The position numbers and the translations under genes were made by a program. Of a DNA stretch of 64,000 nucleotides, positions 55,901 to 64,000 are shown in pieces. The stretch is taken from assembly GCA_021018815.1 (NCBI GenBank), contig JAITYX010000008.1, positions 1,052,001-1,116,000 on the forward strand. Reading direction: 5' to 3'. Source of the DNA: Talinum fruticosum. Taxonomy: Eukaryota > Streptophyta > Magnoliopsida > Caryophyllales > Talinaceae. The notes under the pieces were generated by a model. It made no database searches. It saw only the letters and a program-made list of their open reading frames with translations, and was not told the DNA's origin. Positions within the stretch are counted from its first letter, which is position 1. Each line of letters begins with the position of its first letter.

Positions 55901-56159
55901 ATCCCACAAAAATAACCAAAACTTGAACTAAAAGGGTATCTCAACTTCCCTCTAACTTGCTACAAATAAAATGACGGGTTTTTCTAGACCTAGCTACTTC
56001 CCGTTTATACAATGCTAAATTGACAATTTTTATGTGCAGCTGATGTTCATTTGTAACATTGCTATACATCAGATAGTAGATATCTCGAAATTCCAGTTTA
56101 CAGAAGTTAGTCTATACTCCTATGAATAGAGAGAGCCACCATGCCATTGATTTTCGTCA
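52945..56159. other. Convergent intergenic region, VEN4-like to SUMO protease
   Basis: The 3' flanks of two convergent genes lie here. A repeat-like stretch at about 53340-53900 includes a short repeated motif, listed separately. The rest is AT-rich with chance ORFs. No gene is seen. Confidence 0.6.
53534..53678 (+). repeat. Interspersed 17-bp repeat, four copies
   Basis: CTCATCGAACTCCAAAT occurs exactly at 53534, 53568, 53600 and 53662, so the spacings are 34, 32 and 62 bases. The 62-base step looks like two periods with one copy lost. The stretch upstream (GTGAAAAACCCTCCATTGTA at about 53411) resembles sequence common in degraded plant retrotransposons, but I cannot prove that by eye. Confidence 0.8.
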
Positions 56160-59100
56160 TCATGAAATATTGATCTGATCTGATTTGTCCGTTTGAGCAT
56201 TTGCACGCAAACAGACAGGTTGCCAGATAGGATTTTCCGCTCTTGGTGCCTTGTGGAATTCCTCTTGGAGTATGTTTTTGATCTTCCCTCTTAAGCTAGA
56301 GGCTTCTTGAGGTTTAAACCAGTTTTTCCCAAACTATGGATCAAATAATAAGCTGAGGTGAGAACTGAAGTGCACCAAAATGTAAACTGCAAGTAATGTG
56401 GTCTAGAGTTTGGAGATGGGACATACCATCGATAAATCCTGCCTTTTCAGCCTATTTGGTGCCTCTTTAATGAAGCGCTCCATGTAGTATAGAACGAAAA
56501 GACCACAATCATAATCATTAGTCTGCCGTGGAACCTGTACTTCGTGGGTTTTTTCACCGCAGCAGGCGGAGGGAGGCAAAATGTCAAAGTTCAGATCATC
56601 AGAGACAACATAAACATGAACATTAACATGTCAAAGAATGATGATGACAATAATATCAAAGTGTAGAGTAGGCATGATCCGTGAAAAGCACATGATAAAA
56701 CAGTTTCAGCTAAAGCTACTTTCCTTTTGAATTGTAATGTGTTTTAAACACAATTAAGCATGTTCAGAAAGTGAACCAAACTGAAAACTACGAACTCAGA
56801 AGAGACAAATGCGGACCTGCAACACCCAAAAGAAATTTTATGATAAGCAATTACCGTGATTATCTTTTCTTCAATTCTACGGGAAAGATTTTTCCATATT
56901 CTGTCCGGAATGGGAACGTCAAGAGCGCTATTATCTTCCTTTAGATACTCCCACTCATTTATCAACAAACTGAAGAAAACATAGTATCAATGAGTCAGAT
57001 TCAGAGTGTAGCTTACCCATAGTTAAAAAACTTGGCACAACACATTTAAAAATAATACATCATTGCAATTGCCAACTCAAATGAATTGTTTCTCTTGATC
57101 AAAATTCATTTTCTGCACCAAAAGCAGGTACTTCTACATTAGCAGATGTACCCCATACTGAGAATCTTTTTTAGCTTCAACTGAGAGAAGAGGAAAACCC
57201 CCAGCTCCAAAACGCCCACGAAAAACACAAAAACCAGAATTTCTGCATATTTAATGGGAGCTATATTTTTCTCACTTTTTTCCAATTTCCAAACAATAAA
57301 TTCATCATATTATATTACACAGCCATTTAAAAGATGGCAACATCAGATTTAAATTGGATCGTCATTACTGTGATGCTAAAAATTTCAGCAGCATATAATA
57401 TTCAAGCTGCATGCAGTTAATCAAATAATATTCCACTGTCTGAAGTCTGAACACTCATCTGCCCCCCAAAAAAAAGGTAAGGAAAAGGGAAAAATACACA
57501 TCACACCTTCTCCCACCCTACCAATATTCTTATGTGGAACTACTGGATCAGCGACCCTTACCCTCTCCTCTTTGCCCTATCAGAATGTCTGTAAAACTAA
57601 ACGAATTAATGCTTATGAAAAAAATCCTTAAGAGTTTAATGCAAGTCGCCGCAGATAATGACCTACCCAGTGCTCAAACTATGCATAAATGAAGGCCAAT
57701 GAAGACAACATCACCCAACAAATACTTCATCAATTCGTAAACCGAGGTTCAAACAGATACTACAAAGATAACAAGCTTCAGCATGTATTATATCCAACGA
57801 CATAGAGTAAGTTGTATCACCTCTTAATATTGTGAAAGATTGATCTACTAGAGTGCAATCCCAATGAATCCAGATGAAGTATGATAGGTCCCATTTCATC
57901 TTCCTCGTCAGGAATGCATATTATCACCAAGCTCCAGTGATTGCTGAATAATTCATGCACCGAAAATAGAGAGGTCTTAATTTTTTTTTTCCATTTCAAA
58001 TAATAGAATTCCAAGGGCAATGAATGGACGACACAAGGATGGCACAGAATGATACCATGATGAAGAGCTATGACAAGATAGCCTAACAGATCTACTCATC
58101 ACATGAAATTCACAGGCAACGGCTAGTTTAAGTTAGGAAGATGATGAGGTCCTAAACATTTCTAGAAGCCAAAATATAAAAGCAAAGGTATTGTATCCAG
58201 TTGTGTAGCAGCTAGTTACAGACTGACAGTCTATAAGATAAGGCAACGGCCAATAAAAGCCACTGCAACACGTAATGATCAGCTAAAATTCCCTGTCATA
58301 AAACACTACTAACTTCCATAATGCCTTTGATTTGGTGCCATGCCCAAATAGGATAATAGGACTGCCTCATTTCTACAGGTATGAGAGTTTTATGAACCAC
58401 CTCTTAAATAACAAACATTTCATGAAAGTATAATAGCATTCTGCAACCTGTCCAGAAAAAGAGAGAGGACCAGACACATAGGAAAATTCATCCAGTTTTG
58501 GGACTTCTTAAACACATCCCATCTGTCAAGTTTTAGCAATCTCATCATGTATAAAGTATATGAGAAGCATAAGATGATAACAAATACAATACACAATACC
58601 AACAAAACAAAAAGTTGAGGGCCTAGGCTCTTCATCAAAGAATAAAAGTAAGGATTTTCGGATGAAAATAGTACGGACTTTGAGGGTGTTGGACGAAAAT
58701 AATACTAACTTTTTCTTGGATGCTAACAATATGAATTTTAACCCTATTTAACGCCAGCTGAACACCACCGAGTTAAGTGACTGTTACTCGACGAAGTGAC
58801 GACATGGCAGGTGAAGTTGCTGGTATGGATGGCGGAATTGAGATTTGACTTTGTCCTTTTTATTCGCAATGATATATAACTTTATTCAACTAAGAAGAAC
58901 AAATTCAAAGTCAAATCTTCAACTCCGCGTCCATGGCAGCGACTTCACCTGCCACGTTATCGCTCCGCCGAGTCATAGCTCCTTAACTCAATGGTATTCT
59001 GCTAGTGTTAAATAGGGTTAAAGTTCATACTGTTGACGTCCTAAAAATAAGTTTGTATTATTTTCGTCCAAAACCCCAAAAGTTCGTATTATTTTCATCC

Positions 59101-62100
59101 AATAATGCCATCAGTTATAGCCTTCTAGCAAGAAAGAATGCACAGAACACAGAAACTCTCGTTCGCAATAAAAAGTCTAGAACTTACTCTTCATTTATTG
59201 GAAGAAATATATATGCCTTCTGAAATATATTCACCCCTCTCCACCACCTCCTGAACCTGATGAAGAAAGCTTCCTTGTCACCCTTCTGCAACTCATCATG
59301 AAAAACAAAGATTCTGATGAGCACAATTACAACAGTGTAGCATTAAGGATTGAACCAAACGAGTTCACTTAGATACTGACTGGCTCATCATAACACCATA
59401 AACTGTGCTACTATGTTTGTTTATTTTTTCTTTTGGCAGAATATTCTGTGCTAGTATGTTGACTGTTCTCTCTTTGCTTTTTTTCTTTTAACAGCATGAG
59501 AAAGCACTGCTACTTTGTCAACACATGAAATGCAATGGGAAAAATGCATTGCCTCAAAATCCCATAGAATTTACGCTCCTCAAGAAAAGATGCAAGTATG
59601 AGACAGTATTGCTGTTGCATGTGATAGTATGTACATCAGATACGCAGACATAATTTAGACCAACATTCGCAAATTTAAACCAGAGTAGTTACACAAAGGA
59701 ACAAATCCAAGCTCACAGCACAGGACTCACCACAAAAAAAAAAAAAAAATGACAAAAATGAACAATGTAAATCCCATTCAGTGACCTAAGCCTATTACAA
59801 GTCTACACATAATAAATCCATTGATGTACAGTTGTATACAATGCGGAAGCTTTATTCTAAATGGCTGAAATGTTACTGGCACAAGCAAAGTCCCAAAAGG
59901 GAAATCTCGCATATCATCATCAGTTCCAAAAGATTGACTCAGCATCCAGAACCGCAGCATGATAGCCATTCAACTATGTAAACAACTAAAATAACCAATA
60001 AGATACATGCTTACCAATCAACATATATCAAGCTATAAGTTCAAATATCAAAGCTGATTAACAAAACACAAAGCAAAAGATGCTTTCAAATAAGGAACCC
60101 AGGACATACCTGGTACTCTACTGCCTTTTGAAGCTTGCTGTAGAAATATGTATTGAAAAAATAGAAATTGTGCTGCGACCTATCAGTTGGAGACCACAGT
60201 TCCTGGAGAAACCTAGTCAAGATGACAGGAAGTTAGATAGTGCCAAGCTAATCCACACTGGTAAATACAGCATTAGATAACAAGCTTCTTGCAAACATGG
60301 ATGATGAATCAAACGCATGGGCTTCATTGGATCAGAACGCTGCAGGAACCAAGCAGCTAGTTCTCTTTAAGAAAGGCATATATCATACGAAATATAATTA
60401 TACCGCCACATTGTTACTTCGAACATTTACCAACAAATGATGATGTAAATTCTATCTCTTCCTATCTTAAAAGGAAAATCAAGTCATTCTGCTTAATTGG
60501 AGCATTAAGTTCCCAATATAAAGCAATCAGCCTCGTGGATTCATGGGCGGTGATCTTTACATTATTAAGCACATGGCAACCTCTTCTTTTTTTTTTTTGC
60601 AAATATTCTCCTAAAACTAAGAAACTAGTACATCGTTCAAGGATCTTGTAAGAATCTCATGTGCAGAACCAGCTGGTCAAAAGGGAAAATGTAAGGGAAA
60701 ACGCTCATAAATGGGATGGCCTAGCCCATAAAGAAGTAATCCTCAGAGTGAGTTTGGGACCGACAATTCAGCATTAAAATTACTGGGATTCTGGGATATA
60801 TTAAGGGCATATTTCTCTGCATTTCTGCAACACTATTGGGGCATTAAGAAATAATTCAGAAAAACCACCAATAACCAAACACACCCCAAAACTTCTCGGT
60901 GATTAGAGGAGAATGAACACCTTACTCACCCAGCCAACCCTCCTCCCCGCCCCCAAAAAAAAAAAAAAAAAACAGAAAGCAAACAAAGAACCATAAAAGC
61001 ACAAAAAGAATGAGCATCTCATTTTTTGAATGTGGACATAAGAAACCAAAGAAAAACATATACAGTTCTATAGCTTCAATTTTCACCCCATGGATTTAGA
61101 TAGCAAAGAACTCACAGATTCTTGCCTTCAGTGCTCTTATTATGAAACTTCTTGGATAAAAATGAAGAGAATGTGGGACCTACAGCGAAGGAGAGAGGAG
61201 ATGGGTAGATCCTTGTAGGATCCTTGCATAAACATTAAATACATGTATAATCCTAATGAATTACTCGTGGAATAAGGTAGCAGAGGGAAGAAGAGAAAGA
61301 AAGAAAACTACAAGTTAAATGCATGAAAGAAAATTCTCTGTGATGTGCTTTATTATTGGTTCCATGATTAAGTCCATTGATGTCTGGCAAGAAGTGTCCT
61401 CGAGGTCATAGAAGAGAGGAGGGCAGTTACTCAACATTCAGTCAAAATATTTTTCTGCGGTATTCACCACCCAGAGAACGAAGAAAAGGGAATTATTTCA
61501 TAGTTTGAAGTCAGACCCAGGTAAAACTTAAGAGACAAGTTCACTTAAAATACACAAATTTTATGCAATAACGTCAGTTAAATTTTACAGCTAAAGATAT
61601 AATACAGAAGAGCACCAATAGCCCTTCTAGTTGCTTCCAGTAAACTCCCACGTATTGGTGGCACAACAGGTCTAGCCTTGAACTCTTAGCTTTGAAAGTA
61701 CAGCTGCCTCCTTAACATAAACCTAAAATGTCTCAACTCACTTCTCTCCCCAAATCATGCACTTGATTAAACATCTGAAATCACAATCTCAGAATCACCT
61801 TAATATAGCACATCTTTCAGACCTTCCAATCCAATTATACCAAGCTTCATGTAACCATCATTACAATCTCCAATGACCTCGCTTATGTTACTCTGAACCC
61901 TTTTAACTCCTCATGGAACAAAATATATTTCATCAGAAGTAGCAACCTTACCAGGCCCTCCCATTACCTCTTTTTACTGAATAAATCAACAGGACAAATC
62001 ATTACAAAGGTAAGACTACCTACATCAGGATCTCCTCAGACCTACGCAAGTGGGACCCACTATGGGAGTTGTTGTAAATCAACATCACAAACCATCTAAG

Positions 62101-63783
62101 TTATTACATAACCAATAGTTTGCAGAACCTCAAACACACTTCAAATGACCAGAAAACAACCTTAAATTACCACATCTACCAAACCTCCAGAGTCAGGATG
62201 CCATTAAATTTGCAAGTAAATTCAACTTCTGCTAAAATTTATCTCATAATCAGCTCAAAACCAACAGCCAAGTTTTTCCATTGCCTCCTTAACATTGACC
62301 CAAGTTTTTCCACACCCACTGCCAAATGTTTTGAACCACATCTGAATCACCCTTCTTTCTTTTTTTGTTTCTTTTCTTTTGTTTTATTTTTTTTTGGGGG
62401 GTAGTAGGGGCAGGCTTCTAGACTTGGTAATGTAGTTGGCTGCTGAATGGGAGCCAGTGAAAACCGGACCAAGGTATAGCTCGTATGACACTTCACCCTG
62501 GTAAAATAGAAGGACTATCTTTCAAACCCACTAAAAAGAATCAAAGGCTTTCCTCTCTCCCATCCTCAAAAGAGAACGCAATTAAAGAAAGGATAGACTA
62601 CTTCAGAGCAATAAAGGATGAGAGACTTCAGTAAACAAGGAAACTTTAGTTTGTTTTTCATTACTGAAGAAAACTTTAGGTTCACCAAGTTAGTCCCTTA
62701 AACAAGTTACATCAATCTTCAGTATTGGACACAGTTTATCTTTGCTCGCGGTCCAGATTTATTTTCCAGAAAATTCACATCGGAAAACAGTAAACACTTC
62801 AATAAATTTAGCACTGTGTCTCTATCAAGGCATATGCTTATGTACCGTATGTAGAAATTCATGATTGTAGAAGTCAGGCACTCCTCAGGCTCAAGGCATT
62901 TTAATTCTGAGTGGAAGATTTCAAGAGATTCAGGATCCTCCCTAAATGAGAGCAACAGTGTTAAAAGTATGTACATAATAATAACTAAAAGCTTGTGACA
63001 GCAGAAATTTCAAGCAAGCAAGACAGGAGAAATGTTGATCGGAAGAAAACATAATACCTGGATGGATAATAAACCTTGCCCTCACTAGTACTGTAAAATA
63101 ACGGAAAAGAACCAAATGAGAAATGATAGAATAAAATGGAACAAAAGTAGAAGAAACATCACTCAATGAAACAAACATAGGAGCAGCATAACATTATCAC
63201 TGGGTTCAGACTTCAGAAGTCCTTTTGTTACCTTGATGGTAGTTGTTCAGCCTCCTGATTTTGCTGCACAAGCTCAGGCTCCTCTTCATCCACAAGAACA
63301 ACAGTCTGCCCTAGGCTCATATTGAATGGAATAATTATGTGAGAGAATATTTTATCTTCCCCTTCTTTTAACGCAAACTATTCAAAAACTGTAAATTCAA
63401 GACAACAAGCGATCCTTTTTTCTTCAAAGACTAAGGAATTATGTATTTCGAGTTTCAACCACTTCAAGTAGCACATTCTTGATTACAAATCATGTCAAAG
63501 TCCCATAATCTTGTTAACCAAATAATCTTAAACTGATAAAACCTTAAGTACCGCCACGAGAAGTGGGTGTCTAACTGTGCGTATCCCTTAACCCTAAGTA
63601 ATCTTCTTTTATGAGCAATAATTAGAAAGCCATAGCTACAGGAAAGCAAAGAACAAGGATCTGGTATAAAAATTCTATTTTCTCGCCCTAGTGAGCTTTC
63701 AGAAGGAGGAATGATGGAAAGACAGGGGGAAAAATACCTCGTCATTCTTTGAGCCATCTGAACTCAGGGGTAGAGAAGCATCA
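56160..63783 (-). CDS. OTS1/OTS2-like SUMO protease (ULP1 family), 5' end outside the window
   Basis: This nuclear C48 cysteine protease removes SUMO from target proteins; the Arabidopsis relatives OTS1/ULP1D and OTS2/ULP1C act in salt and hormone responses. Ten exons on the minus strand agree in phase: 63738-63783, 63232-63305, 63058-63090, 62846-62941, 60110-60212, 59188-59285, 57821-57943, 56855-56969, 56427-56534 and 56160-56333, about 322 residues to the stop. Family motifs in order are VYYPSREDPESLEI, STIMNFYIRFLQ, FFNTYFYSKL, FRRWWRGVNIFQKAYIFLPI, then the catalytic His in NHWSLVIICIP, Asp in ILHLDSLGLHSS, Gln in PRQTNDYD and Cys in YDCGLFVLYYMERF. The catalytic domain is complete; only the variable N-terminal region is missing. 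Introns are long; one holds a 441-base inverted repeat. It converges on the VEN4-like gene. Confidence 0.93.
58660..59100. mobile_element. Long inverted-repeat element inside an OTS intron
   Basis: The left arm (58660-58853) and right arm (about 58905-59100) are inverted copies of each other over about 195 bases. The ends are GGATGAAAATAGTACGGACT and its near reverse complement ending ATTATTTTCATCC. The arms share GTTAAATAGGGTTAAA, the ACTTCACCTGCCA block and GATTTGACTTTG. The spacer is about 50 bases. There is no ORF and no clear target duplication. It resembles a fold-back or Mutator-type non-autonomous element. It lies in the intron between the FRRWW exon and the NHWS exon. Confidence 0.75.
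60213..62845 (-). other. 2.6-kb intron of the SUMO protease gene
   Basis: This intron is bounded by CG|GTACAT on the exon with MNFYIR and by GACTAG|GTTTCTCC on the next exon. I see no coding sequence or clear repeat family. There are A- and T-runs near 60957-60971 and 60590-60598. Confidence 0.7.
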
Positions 63784-64000
63784 CTGAAAGAAGATTGAAA
63801 GACAAAATAGTAGATTATACAGCTGGTGCTCAAACCTTCAACATTTGATTCTTATAACAGCCAAAATGTAAACTTAACAAGATATGTCATTGATTGACTG
63901 AGGCAGCACAAAATTTCCAGCAGAGTTCACAATGGTAAATCAACTTTTCAGTGCAGGGACAAAGTAGATTAAACACGACTCCCTTTCTGATTTTATCCTG
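63784..64000 (-). other. Intron or upstream part of the SUMO protease gene at the window edge
   Basis: The acceptor CTTTCAG lies just upstream (on the minus strand) of the exon ending at 63783. No further exon could be identified in the remaining 217 bases, so this is probably intron. Confidence 0.5.

Overview
The window is nuclear DNA from a flowering plant, most likely a eudicot. The genes have many short exons with GT-AG introns. The spacer DNA is very AT-rich and holds (AT)n runs and MITEs. Every recognisable protein is of a plant family, some with chloroplast transit peptides. A family finer than eudicot cannot be assigned by eye.

Eight protein genes can be supported. From left to right they are: a cytosolic-type beta carbonic anhydrase (+, 3281-8042); a chloroplast NADPH-dependent alkenal/one oxidoreductase, AOR type (-, 8734-10816); a small OB-fold nucleic-acid-binding protein of the At4g28440/At1g23750 type (+, 12656-16315); a polygalacturonase-1 beta-subunit-like BURP protein (+, 30835-32899); a DUF936 protein (+, 40132-42329); an RlmN-like radical SAM rRNA methyltransferase (+, 43265-46875); a SAMHD1/VEN4-like dNTP triphosphohydrolase (+, 48158-52944); and the 3' part of an OTS1/OTS2-type SUMO protease (-, 56160-63783), whose 5' end lies beyond the window.

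Two gene-poor stretches, about 16.7-30.7 kb and 33-40 kb, separate these genes. They contain Tourist-like and Stowaway-like MITEs, a fold-back repeat, local tandem duplications, microsatellites, and a dispersed repeat family with a core of TTCGTTTATGTT-like units.

The first five genes appear to follow the Arabidopsis order At1g23730 (BCA3), At1g23740 (AOR), At1g23750 (OB-fold), At1g23760 (PG beta-like), At1g23790 (DUF936). The radical SAM and OTS genes recall the neighbours At1g60230 and At1g60220. These locus assignments are from memory. The genes do not form one pathway, so this looks like an ancestral gene block and not a functional cluster.

Three successive genes (OB-fold, BURP, DUF936) carry apparent frameshifts, mostly in homopolymer runs. 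The other five read cleanly through every exon. This suggests either residual indel errors in the assembly between about 16 and 41 kb or real decay of a block of genes. I saw no convincing previously undescribed biological system. The most unusual material is the repeat families and this clustering of frameshifts.
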